Assembly (NCBI GenBank): GCA_021827865.1
Contig: JAKAUC010000009.1
Coordinates: 62,001 to 126,000 of the forward strand
Length of the DNA stretch: 64,000 nucleotides
Direction of reading: 5' to 3'
Source: an archaeon
Lineage (GTDB): Archaea; Thermoproteota; Nitrososphaeria; Nitrososphaerales; Gagatemarchaeaceae
A program made the translations under genes and the position numbers. Under the pieces are notes generated by a model. That model saw nothing but the letters and a program-made list of their open reading frames with translations. It did not search any database and was not told the DNA's origin. Shown in pieces: positions 34,900 through 42,314 of this stretch. Each line of letters begins with the position of its first letter. Position 1 is the stretch's first letter.

Positions 34900-35484
34900 C
34901 TAGTATACGGCCAGGTGCGCCATGACCAGGATGATCAGGACCTGGAAGACAGCCTGGCTGGCGGCGAGCCTGACGTTGCGCATCGTCAGCTTCGATATCA
35001 GAGCCGGGTCTGGCTTCACCTTCGCGAGCTCTAGGAATATCCTGACGCCGTTGGGGAGGAAGACGCCGAACCCCTGGACCGTGAGCACCACCACTATCAC
35101 CCCCGCGGCGAGTATCCACGGGTCCGCGAGGTTGAACTTCCCCATCGCCTGGGCGAGGTAGATCCCCGAGGTTATGGCCACGGCCGCCAGGGACGGGATG
35201 ATGAAGAACGTGGTGGGGGTGAGCCTCTTCGCCACCTCGACCCGCGCCGGTATCTCCAGGGACCGCAGTATCCTGGAGAGGACAAGCCCGGTGTACAGGT
35301 CGAACCCGGTCCAGCTCCCCCCGGTAATCACATGGACGTAGTCCAGCAGATAGAGGCTCTTCAGGGCCAGCCCCAGCACGAGCGCCACCGGCGGGATGAC
35401 CCCGATGGCGAAGCTCCACTTCAGCAGGCTCCGTGTGAACGGCGGGAGCCCCGGTTGGTGCGGGCTCGTCGAGGTCTGGGCCAG
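34900..35484 (-). CDS. CopD/DUF2269-like integral membrane protein, apparently without a canonical start
   Basis: About 194 residues if read from a CTG at 35484. Four to five helices (SFAIGVIPPVALVLGLALKS, TFFIIPSLAAVAITSGIYLA, WILAAGVIVVVLTVQGFGVF, AVFQVLIILVMAHLAVY) and a conserved-looking HVITGGSWTGFDLYTGLVLS suggest a CopD/DUF2269-like protein. No in-frame ATG, GTG or TTG precedes the first helix after the upstream gene ends; the longer frame to 35673 is a shadow of that gene. A GATAAAT element at 35508-35516 lies about 28 nt before the CTG. Confidence 0.7.
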   Translation of the reverse strand: MAQTSTSPHQPGLPPFTRSLLKWSFAIGVIPPVALVLGLALKSLYLLDYVHVITGGSWTGFDLYTGLVLSRILRSLEIPARVEVAKRLTPTTFFIIPSLAAVAITSGIYLAQAMGKFNLADPWILAAGVIVVVLTVQGFGVFLPNGVRIFLELAKVKPDPALISKLTMRNVRLAASQAVFQVLIILVMAHLAVY

Positions 35485-35543
35485 GGCACGCGGTTCCCTC
35501 CCCGGGTGATTTATCCCTGCGCTTGTAATCCTGCCTGAAGCCT

Positions 35544-35912
35544 CTAGAACGCCGACGAGAACTCGGTAACGTCCTCTTCGCCGACTTCTTCGAGGATCTT
35601 CTGGTAGGCGTACATCACGCTGGAGCCCTTCAGGGTCAGGTCGTAGCGCTTGCGGGTCCCCTCCGTCACCCACTTCAGCAGCCCCCTCTCTATCATCTGG
35701 TTGAGGTGCGTCTGCAGCGCGACCCAGGACAGGTTCGCCTTGTACATGATCTGGGTGGGCTTCTCGGCGCCGGCCTTTATCACCTTGAGCATGTCCATCC
35801 TTATCTCAAGCTGGGACCTGCGCGCGAGGACCTTGCGCTTCTCCGCCATCGAAGACGAGCCTTGGACCTCGGTCGTCTCCCGGGTTTCGCCGTAAAGGCC
35901 TAGGTTGGGCAT
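35544..35912 (-). CDS. Winged-helix DNA-binding protein (HTH_45-like)
   Basis: About 122 residues from the ATG at 35912; ATGs further in (35849) are possible. Residues 30-110 hold the archaeal winged helix: SQLEIRMDMLKVIKAGAEKP, TQIMYKANLSWVALQTHLNQ, MIERGLLKWV, KRYDLTLKGSSVMYAYQKI. A perfect 14-bp palindrome lies directly upstream of the ATG, so the protein may regulate its own gene and the membrane proteins downstream. Confidence 0.82.
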   Translation of the reverse strand: MPNLGLYGETRETTEVQGSSSMAEKRKVLARRSQLEIRMDMLKVIKAGAEKPTQIMYKANLSWVALQTHLNQMIERGLLKWVTEGTRKRYDLTLKGSSVMYAYQKILEEVGEEDVTEFSSAF

Positions 35913-35926
35913 CGTTGGTACCAACG
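35913..35926. promoter_or_regulatory. 14-bp perfect palindrome upstream of the winged-helix gene
   Basis: CGTTGGTACCAACG, immediately before the ATG at 35912. A GAGATATCTC dyad centred about 34 nt before that ATG (35940-35949) contains the likely TATA box, which would put the transcription start inside the palindrome. A good candidate for an autoregulatory operator. Confidence 0.5.
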
Positions 35927-36057
35927 CATAGGGGAACAGGAGATATCTCGGTGTGTTCGCTCAAACTGAGCATACAGTTGGACGGCCCGTATAGGCCCTG
36001 GATATCGAGCCGGAATCCATCCACGACGCGCGGCGCCAGGAGCGGCCGGGGAGGCCG

Positions 36058-37086
36058 TCAGAGCAGCGCGGGGATGTACGCGACCAGCCCCACCAGCACC
36101 TGTAGCCCCACCGCCTTCTTCACCGACAGCCCCTCCTTGGCCGCCATCCTGAGCGCGAGGAGGTTGGCGAAGGACGCGACCGGTCCGAGGTTCCCCGCGA
36201 GGCCCGCCTCCACGGCTATCTTCGGGGCCACGTGGGCGGACACCCCCGTGGTGTTGACGAGCAGCTGGGTGACTGGGACGTTGCTCATCAGGTTGGACAG
36301 CACGCCGATGAAGACCCCCGAGTACGGCTGCTCCCCCAGCGCGGCGGGCGCGACGTAGGGGGCGATGTAGCCGGCGAGGGCGTAGGCTGCGACCGTGACG
36401 GACGCGATGAAGGCGTACAGTATCAGGAGCGACCTCACGTCGAACTCCTTCCACAGGGTGCGGAGGTCGCGCCTGGTGGCTGCGAACCCCCCCAGGAACC
36501 CGGCCGCGAGGGGGACGTAGCTGGGGAGGCCGTAAAAGTCAGCCAGTAGGACCGCGACCGTCACGTAGGCCAGGTACAGGGCAGGGGTGTAGGAGCCGAG
36601 GGGGGACGGCGCGTCCCTGGGACCTCGGAACCGGCGGGAGAGCGGGATGAGGGCGACCGAGGCGAGGACGGCGGAGGCGAGGACAGGGGCCCAGGTCCCC
36701 TCCACGAACCTGATGAAGCCTATCCCCGAAGACGTCCAGAGGATGATGTTCTGCGGGTTCCCTATGGGGGTGAGGGAGCTCGATATGTTGGTGAACGTCA
36801 CCTCGGCGACGATGAGGGGGACGGCGTCGAAGCCGTGGTGCTTCGAGTACCTGATCAGAGCGGGGGTGAGGATGAGGACCAGGACGTCGTTCAGGATGAA
36901 CGGGGAGACGACGAAGGTGACCAGCGACACCGCGAAGAGAATCCCCACCCTCGGCTCGATGGAGGCCAGGACCCTGCGGAGGAAGGAGTACCCGTCCATC
37001 GCCCGGAACTGGGCCGCGATGCCGAAGAAGAAGGCCAGGGATACGTAGACTGAGAGGTCGAAGGGGCCGATGGCGAAGCCTACCAA
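36058..37086 (-). CDS. ArsB/NhaD/CitM-like ion transporter
   Basis: About 342 residues from the TTG at 37086, with about ten membrane helices. Family features include SPFILNDVLVLILTPALI in the first half and SSSLTPIGNPQNIILW, the classic T-P-I-G-N-P-x-N loop of the IT superfamily; the second half has SNLMSNVPVTQLLV. ArsB exports arsenite, NhaD exchanges Na+/H+; the substrate cannot be told. A TATA element at 37114-37122 serves this gene and the divergent surface protein. The longer frame to 37299 is Arg/Gly-rich and not real. Confidence 0.82.
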   Translation of the reverse strand: MVGFAIGPFDLSVYVSLAFFFGIAAQFRAMDGYSFLRRVLASIEPRVGILFAVSLVTFVVSPFILNDVLVLILTPALIRYSKHHGFDAVPLIVAEVTFTNISSSLTPIGNPQNIILWTSSGIGFIRFVEGTWAPVLASAVLASVALIPLSRRFRGPRDAPSPLGSYTPALYLAYVTVAVLLADFYGLPSYVPLAAGFLGGFAATRRDLRTLWKEFDVRSLLILYAFIASVTVAAYALAGYIAPYVAPAALGEQPYSGVFIGVLSNLMSNVPVTQLLVNTTGVSAHVAPKIAVEAGLAGNLGPVASFANLLALRMAAKEGLSVKKAVGLQVLVGLVAYIPALL

Positions 37087-37113
37087 GTAACACCGTGTCG
37101 GGCATCTATCTTG

Positions 37114-37122
37114 TTTTATAAG
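37114..37122. promoter_or_regulatory. Shared TATA element, transporter and Ig-like gene
   Basis: TTTTATAAG reads as TATA in both directions, centred 26 nt from the ATG at 37144 (plus) and about 32 nt from the TTG at 37086 (minus). Confidence 0.5.
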
Positions 37123-37143
37123 CGCGGAAGCCCGCTCCGCTAC

Positions 37144-38331
37144 ATGCGAGCGGCAGCAGCTGTGCTTCTGGCGCTCCTCCTTGCCGGGTTCGCTGTCCCC
37201 GCCCTGGCGGCCGCCGGCCAGTCGGCCTCGGGGCGCGCCCCCTCGGCCCTGGAGGTCACGGTCATACCCCCGGTGCTCCCGGCGGACTCCAGCACCCACC
37301 AGGCGCTGGTGATATCCCTCCTCGACTCGTCAGGGAGGCCCACCCTGTCTCTCGCCAACCTGACCGTCTTCCTCTCGTCGTCCAACGCATCGGTGGGGTC
37401 CATCCCTACCACCGTCACCCTCGGTGCCGGCCGCTCGTTCGTCCAGGTCCCGGTGGTGACCTCCTCGCGCGCCGGGTCGACCACCCTGGCTGCCACGAGC
37501 GCTGGTCTGCAGCCAGCCTCCTTCCCGCTCAGGACGGCCGCGCCTAGCTCGAAGCCGGTCGCGCTGGCGCTCTTCCTTGCCCCGCCGTCGTCGGTGGCCG
37601 CGCTGTCAGGGCCGGACGAGGCCTACGCGGTCCAGGCGGTGAACTCGGCAGGTGAGCCCGCTTACTCGTCGGCCGGGACGAACCTTGTGATCACGGCGTC
37701 CAACGGGACCGTCCTGAACGGCCCGATCAACGAAGCGATAGCGCCGGCGACAGACCTCACCTACGGCACCTTGGCGGTGCAGACGGCGGGCTCGACCACC
37801 CTGACCGCCCTCGCCCCCAGGCTCGCTACCGGGTCGGCCCAGCTGAGCGTCCTCCCGTCTTCTGCCAGTCTGTCGATATCGGCGAGCCCTCCATACATCG
37901 GCCCGGACGAAGAGGCCACCCTGACTGTCTCGGTCGCCGTGCTGGGGATGCCTGTCCCAGGGGCCGTAGTGACCCTGGCGGCCAGCCAGGGGACCCTGGT
38001 CCCTGGAGGGGCCGTGGCCATGGGCCCTGGCGGGGAGGCGGTGGTGCACTTCATCCCAGCGGGGCCAGGGGCGGCGACGATAACCGCCTCCTCGAACAGC
38101 ACGCTGCTCGGCCCGCTGGCCGCGACCACCACGGTTGTGGTGACTGACCTCACGACCACCGCGGCCAGCTCCCCCCAGCCTGGCTCGGCCCTGGGGCTCT
38201 ACGACTTCATCCCGGTGATTGTGATAGCGGCGGTGGTGGTGGCCGGGCTGCTGTTGGTCAGATACACCCTGAGGAAGAGGGGCGCCGCGCCACGGGAAGA
38301 CTACGAGGCCTCTGAGCAGCCCAAGGCCTAG
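37144..38331 (+). CDS. Secreted, membrane-anchored Ig-like protein
   Basis: 395 residues. A signal peptide (AAAAVLLALLLAGFAVPALA) is followed by about three Ig-like/invasin-type domains rich in Ser, Thr, Val (VISLLDSSGRPTLSL, VAVLGMPVPGAVVTLA) and a C-terminal helix (FIPVIVIAAVVVAGLLLV) with basic stop-transfer. The plan matches the larger protein at 17526-19391, of which it looks like a short relative. Probably displayed on the cell surface. The 3' end overlaps the convergent KaiC-like gene by 4 nt. Confidence 0.8.
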   Translation: MRAAAAVLLALLLAGFAVPALAAAGQSASGRAPSALEVTVIPPVLPADSSTHQALVISLLDSSGRPTLSLANLTVFLSSSNASVGSIPTTVTLGAGRSFVQVPVVTSSRAGSTTLAATSAGLQPASFPLRTAAPSSKPVALALFLAPPSSVAALSGPDEAYAVQAVNSAGEPAYSSAGTNLVITASNGTVLNGPINEAIAPATDLTYGTLAVQTAGSTTLTALAPRLATGSAQLSVLPSSASLSISASPPYIGPDEEATLTVSVAVLGMPVPGAVVTLAASQGTLVPGGAVAMGPGGEAVVHFIPAGPGAATITASSNSTLLGPLAATTTVVVTDLTTTAASSPQPGSALGLYDFIPVIVIAAVVVAGLLLVRYTLRKRGAAPREDYEASEQPKA

Positions 38332-39101
38332 CCTATGCGGGCCGTGGTCTCTATGGCTATGCCGTCGGCCTGGACCGTGTGGCGGAACGTCTTGGACTTT
38401 GGTATCACGCGCCTGAGCTTCTGAACCTCTACCTCCCCCTCCGCCTGGCCGAAGCCCTGGGCGAACTTGAACGACATGACCCCGTCCACCAGGCTCTTGA
38501 TGAAGTTCACGTGCTTCTCGTCGTGGATCCCCTCGGGGAGGGTGAGGAAGTGCACGCCGCCGTACCTGTGCACCGCGTTGACCCAGAACATGACCAGGTC
38601 GGTGATCTCCTGGTGCGGGTAGGCGCCCATGAGGTAGCTGAAGTTGAAGATGCTCCAGCGCCCCTCCCTCAGCTTCTCGACGAAGTCCTTGGTGAGCCCT
38701 GCGAGAGACGAGCCGAGCTTGATCACCTCCTCCATGGGGTTCTCCTCCAGCACAGCCGCGAGGCTCTGCAGCTGCGGGGGCATGGGCCTCGAGTAGACGA
38801 AGGACCTGTCGTCGAGGTAGGGGCGTATCCCCCAGTGGTAGAGCGCCATGTCCTCGACCACGTCGTTGAGCGGGGTCTCTGGGTTGTAGTAGACCGCCTT
38901 GCCGCCGGTGGAGAGGTGGTTGTAGACCGCCTGGTCGGCGAAGGTGACGTAGTGGGTCCCCGGCCCTCCTGTCAGCAGGTAGACGGAGCTCTCCGGGAGG
39001 CCTCCCCCCAGGACGTACTCCAGCCCCTGCAGGCCGAGGTTGGTAAGTTTGATTCCAGGAGCAGACTGCTCGGTATCTGCGCGCTGGCCGTCGTAGGCCA
39101 A
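38328..39101 (-). CDS. KaiC-like protein with a degenerate P-loop
   Basis: 257 residues, TTG start, TATATA about 30 nt upstream. The N-terminus follows the KaiC pattern (NLGLQGLEYVLGGGLPESSVYLLTGGPG) but where G-K-T/S should follow the sequence continues THYVTF, so the phosphate-binding lysine is missing. A GGKAVYYNPETPLNDVV block corresponds to KaiC beta3. ATP hydrolysis is unlikely; the protein may be a non-catalytic partner of the KaiC-like ATPases at 16-17.5 kb. The reading frame is intact, so it is not a pseudogene. Confidence 0.78.
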   Translation of the reverse strand: MAYDGQRADTEQSAPGIKLTNLGLQGLEYVLGGGLPESSVYLLTGGPGTHYVTFADQAVYNHLSTGGKAVYYNPETPLNDVVEDMALYHWGIRPYLDDRSFVYSRPMPPQLQSLAAVLEENPMEEVIKLGSSLAGLTKDFVEKLREGRWSIFNFSYLMGAYPHQEITDLVMFWVNAVHRYGGVHFLTLPEGIHDEKHVNFIKSLVDGVMSFKFAQGFGQAEGEVEVQKLRRVIPKSKTFRHTVQADGIAIETTARIG

Positions 39102-39160
39102 GTAAAGAAAAGCGGCTTTAAGTCTCCTATATATGTGCTACGGATTTTGCCGGTCCGCTA

Positions 39161-40030
39161 TCATGTGTTTTCCGGGGCTTTCGGGGCCCCGTTTTCGGCG
39201 CCAGGCCGCGCGGGGGCGACCGGATGGGCGCTGCTCTCGCGCGCGAGCTCGAAGACCATGCGCTCCCCCTCGAGCCTCGTCCCGTTGACCCAGTATTCTC
39301 CGCCGTAGGCGCGGCCTATGGCCCCCCTGATGATCCCCGCCAGGAAGTCGTCGGTGAGCTTCGCGCCGTCCCCCTGGCGCAGGATCGACTCCGTTATGGA
39401 GACCCTGAAACTCTCGCCGTCGTCTACCTCGCTTATCTCCACCAACCCGAGCCCGCTGGCTTTCACCAGGGCCTTCAGGTTGTCCAGGACCTGGGCCGGC
39501 TCAGGGTCGGCGAGCCTCTTCAGGAGCCTCTCCGCGACCTCCTGGCCGAAGGCGGCCCCCTCGTCGTGGAGCATCGACTTGCCCGCGCTCCCGAACTTCC
39601 CCAGGACGTTCTTCACGAGCCCGGTCCACCCTAGGGCGTCCAGGACCATGACCCGCCTGTGGCCCCCGCTGGTGAGGGGGAAGGCGAACCCCTCGAAGTA
39701 GACCCTCTCCCGCTTCTGCGAGCGCGCCTCCAGGACGAAGTCTTGCTTCTTGAGCTCGGCGACGAGCTCGGATGCGGACAACGTGGCCGCGCTCATCTCC
39801 ATGAACATGTAGAAGTCCGCCGTCTGCTTGTCGTCGGACGCCTGGCCGTTCATCCAGAGGATGTCGACCCCCTTGGAGCCGACGAGGCTGGAGACCCTGC
39901 CGAGGACAGAAGGCTTGGACTTCACCCTGAGGTAGAGCTCGTAGACGTCCTCCCCGTCGGGGGCGGTGATGCCGAGGGAGCGGGACGTCGCCAGGCTGGG
40001 CTGTTCGGGAAGCGGCGCGTCCGTACTCAC
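39161..40030 (-). CDS. ACT-like plus V4R-like sensor protein, metal-site lost
   Basis: 289 residues, GTG start. Residues 25-100 resemble an ACT fold (VYELYLRVKSKPSVLGRVSS ... VDILWMNGQASD), and the rest resembles a V4R domain: LHDEGAAFGQEVAERLL, then VSITESILRQG ... TDDFLAGIIRGAIGRAYGG ... MVFELAR. The Cys residues that bind metal in V4R proteins are absent. It follows two pilin genes on the same strand with a 9-nt gap. Three further paralogues are present (50489, 53308, 61605). Likely a ligand-sensing regulator; ligand unknown. Confidence 0.72.
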   Translation of the reverse strand: MSTDAPLPEQPSLATSRSLGITAPDGEDVYELYLRVKSKPSVLGRVSSLVGSKGVDILWMNGQASDDKQTADFYMFMEMSAATLSASELVAELKKQDFVLEARSQKRERVYFEGFAFPLTSGGHRRVMVLDALGWTGLVKNVLGKFGSAGKSMLHDEGAAFGQEVAERLLKRLADPEPAQVLDNLKALVKASGLGLVEISEVDDGESFRVSITESILRQGDGAKLTDDFLAGIIRGAIGRAYGGEYWVNGTRLEGERMVFELARESSAHPVAPARPGAENGAPKAPENT

Positions 40031-40039
40031 GGGATCTTC

Positions 40040-40555
40040 CTAACCGGTCTGGCCGGCGACCACGTTGAAGATGAACTTGCCGCCGTCGACGGTTGCTATG
40101 GTGACCTGGTAGGAGGTTCCGGCCGAGGCCGTCATGCCGAAGACGTTCAGCTGGCAGGTCTGCTGTGCCGTTTCGGTGGCTGTGGTCGTTGTGGCCGCGA
40201 GAGCGGTCGACGAAGAAGTCGCAGTCGTGACCGTAGTGGCTGTTGAGACCAGATACCCGCACGTCCCAAAGAACTGTGCGGCGACTCCGTTGAAGTAGAC
40301 CGCCGAGACCGACACCGACCCTGTCCCGGTGTTCCTCAGGTACATGGTGAGGTAGTTATGCGGTGAGACTTGGAAGTTGTAGGCGTCAAGGGAGACCTGC
40401 TCCGTAAGCTGGTTGACGTGGGCGTTGGTCAGCGACCCCGCCAGCCCGCTGGTGAAGACGTAGACCACTACTCCAAGGGCCACAGAGATGGCTATCAAGA
40501 GGAGTGTGGCGACTATGGGGCTGACCGCGGCGCGCCTGCGCTGCTGGATCTTCAT
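40040..40555 (-). CDS. Archaeal type IV pilin, tandem copy 2
   Basis: 171 residues. QQRRRAAVSPIVATLLLIAI is a class III signal with cleavage before AVSP. The mature body is similar to the preceding pilin (QLTEQVSLDAYNFQVSPHNYLTMYLRNTGTG against its QVTEQISLDSYNFQSP), and both have a Thr-rich insert and paired cysteines. It begins 2 nt after the stop of copy 1. Thr-rich stretches are probable O-glycosylation sites. Confidence 0.86.
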   Translation of the reverse strand: MKIQQRRRAAVSPIVATLLLIAISVALGVVVYVFTSGLAGSLTNAHVNQLTEQVSLDAYNFQVSPHNYLTMYLRNTGTGSVSVSAVYFNGVAAQFFGTCGYLVSTATTVTTATSSSTALAATTTTATETAQQTCQLNVFGMTASAGTSYQVTIATVDGGKFIFNVVAGQTG

Positions 40556-40557
40556 GT

Positions 40558-41073
40558 CTACCCGGTGCTCCCTGCTACTACGTTGAACGGAAATATGCCG
40601 CCGTCAGACGTGACTATCCTGACCTGGTACGACGTCCCTGCGTCGGCGCCCACGATATTGTAGACGTTCAGGGTGCAAGTGCTCTGCGGAGACTGGCCCG
40701 TGCTGGAGGCTGTGGCGACAGTGACAGCGGTCGTAACTGTGGTAAGGGTGCCGGTTGAGGTGGAAGTGTACGTGCCTGTTGTTGCCCCGCAGCTCCCGTA
40801 GAACTGGGCCTGGACCCCGTCGAAGTAGACCGCCGAGATCGTCTGGGCCGATGTTCCCGTGTTGCGCAGATACATGGTCAGGAAGCTGGGCGACTGGAAG
40901 TTGTACGAGTCGAGCGAAATCTGCTCCGTCACCTGGTTCCCTCCGGACTTCGTCAGGTTCCCGGAGAGACCGGTCACGAACACATAGACTATGACCCCCG
41001 CGGCGACCGTGATGGCTATGAGCAGCAGGGTCGCTATGATCGGGGAGACGGCCCTCCGCTGCGAGACGTTCAT
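40558..41073 (-). CDS. Archaeal type IV pilin, tandem copy 1
   Basis: 171 residues from the ATG at 41073; a GTTATATTGG element centred about 26 nt upstream fixes this start instead of 41097. SQRRAVSPIIATLLLIAITV is the pilin signal. Like copy 2 it has a Thr-rich insert (TSTSTGTLTTVTTAVTVATA) and cysteines in GSCGATTG and STCTLNV. The two genes and the ACT-V4R gene at 39161 seem to form an operon. Confidence 0.86.
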   Translation of the reverse strand: MNVSQRRAVSPIIATLLLIAITVAAGVIVYVFVTGLSGNLTKSGGNQVTEQISLDSYNFQSPSFLTMYLRNTGTSAQTISAVYFDGVQAQFYGSCGATTGTYTSTSTGTLTTVTTAVTVATASSTGQSPQSTCTLNVYNIVGADAGTSYQVRIVTSDGGIFPFNVVAGSTG

Positions 41074-41120
41074 CGGCCTTCGTCGGCGCCGAGCCAATAT
41101 AACGGCGGTGAAGAAATTCT

Positions 41121-41588
41121 TCAGCCGCCTGAGGGGCCAGCCAGCTCGCCCCTGAGCGCCTGGGCCCTCTCAAGGACCTCCTTCGCTTCTGCCAGGCTCG
41201 CCTCGGCTTCCTCCTTCCCGAAGATCTCGCTCGCCCCCTTCCCTTGGGCCTCGACCCCGTACATGGCCGCCGCCCGGTTCTCCGCCAGCTCCTTCGAGAC
41301 GTCCGCGAGCCTTTCGATGCGGTCGGAGAAAGACGGAGGGAACCGCCTCCTCTCGGCCTTGAGGACCTTCCCGACGTCGTGGACCTTGGGGTACTCCACT
41401 CCGACCATCCTCAGGGACGCCTTCAGAGACAGCTCGACCAGCTCCTGGCTGTACCTGACCGCCTCGGGGTAGTCACCCCTCCCCAGGGCCGCCGTCGCGT
41501 CCTTCCTCCTCGCCTCCGCCCTTCTGAGGAGGTCCTCAGCCAGCTTCAGCCAGTCCGAAGCCGGGGCACCTCCAGGGCCCAGTACCAG
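41121..41588 (-). CDS. HEPN-domain toxin-like protein, no canonical start seen
   Basis: The full HEPN sequence can be read from about 41570 to 41121: it begins DWLKLAEDLLRRAEARKDA, continues ALGRGDYPEAVRYSQELVEL and LKASLRMVGVEYPKVHDVG, and ends in a helical tail. The first ATG (41408) lies inside the domain and would lose the first half. Upstream in frame there is no ATG, GTG or TTG before the domain, only CTG codons (41588, 41582, 41549). It overlaps the end of the nucleotidyltransferase gene, so re-initiation or frameshifting from that gene is another option. Partner of the MNT antitoxin. Confidence 0.65.
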   Translation of the reverse strand: MVLGPGGAPASDWLKLAEDLLRRAEARRKDATAALGRGDYPEAVRYSQELVELSLKASLRMVGVEYPKVHDVGKVLKAERRRFPPSFSDRIERLADVSKELAENRAAAMYGVEAQGKGASEIFGKEEAEASLAEAKEVLERAQALRGELAGPSGG

Positions 41589-42262
41589 GAGCCGTCGGCG
41601 AGTTGGGTGCGGACCGCCCCCATCTTCTCGAACTCCCGCTTTATCTTGAGGAGCTTCTCGGCCGTTGAGCCGTCCCTGTCGTAGAGGATGACCCCGTCAT
41701 TGACGACGTCCAGGAGAAACGGGTAGGGCTCTTCCAGCTCCGAAGGCCGCAGGAGGACGAACCCCAGGTCGTGGAACGCCCCAGGGGGCTCCCCCTCGGC
41801 TCGGATCGGCACGCCGCGAACCATCTGCGCCGCCTCCCTGACCCTCTCGCCGTAAGATTCGGGGAGCCCCTCGACGAGGGCGATGATGTCGATGTCGCTG
41901 GTCTCCTTCGCCGTCCCCCTTGCCACGGAGCCGTAGAGCACGGCCCCCTCCAGCCGTCGCTGGTACCCCGAAAGCATCGAACCGAGGGCGGACTCGATCA
42001 GGGCGACGAACTGCTTCTGTGGGACCTTCGACCTCCAGTCATCTCCGAAGCAGGAACGGATCGCGACCCTGGGGTCCGCGGTCGAATACACCCCCCGCCC
42101 GTGGCGGTGCAGCCACCCGGCCTTTTCAAGCCTGGGGAGGACCACCTGTGGCTTCGCTACCCCCGCCCTGGCTGCCTCTTCTGACGTGAACGAGGACCCC
42201 TCGAACCTTTCGAGGAGCGACTCGTACGAGGCGGCGAGCCATCGTGGGATCCAGGCTCCCAT
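41546..42262 (-). CDS. MNT-type nucleotidyltransferase antitoxin with N-terminal winged helix
   Basis: 238 residues. The N-terminal 75 residues are a winged helix (FTSEEAARAGVAKPQVVLPR ... KAGWLHRHGRGVYS); the middle has the minimal nucleotidyltransferase motif LYGSVARGTAKETSDIDII (G-S-x9-D-x-D). This domain modifies HEPN toxins by AMPylation in known systems. A TACTTATC element about 28 nt upstream of the ATG suits leaderless expression. Its fusion with a DNA-binding domain suggests autoregulation. Together with the next gene it forms an MNT/HEPN pair. Confidence 0.82.
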   Translation of the reverse strand: MGAWIPRWLAASYESLLERFEGSSFTSEEAARAGVAKPQVVLPRLEKAGWLHRHGRGVYSTADPRVAIRSCFGDDWRSKVPQKQFVALIESALGSMLSGYQRRLEGAVLYGSVARGTAKETSDIDIIALVEGLPESYGERVREAAQMVRGVPIRAEGEPPGAFHDLGFVLLRPSELEEPYPFLLDVVNDGVILYDRDGSTAEKLLKIKREFEKMGAVRTQLADGSWYWALEVPRLRTG

Positions 42263-42314
42263 AGATACCTATGGAGTATTGAATACTAGATAAGTATTTT
42301 CGCATTCCGTCCAG

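Noticed and set aside
36058-37299. Longer form of the ArsB/NhaD-like transporter beginning at 37299
   Set aside because: The additional 71 residues are Arg/Gly-rich, antisense to the Ig-like gene's signal peptide and lie upstream of the shared TATA box.
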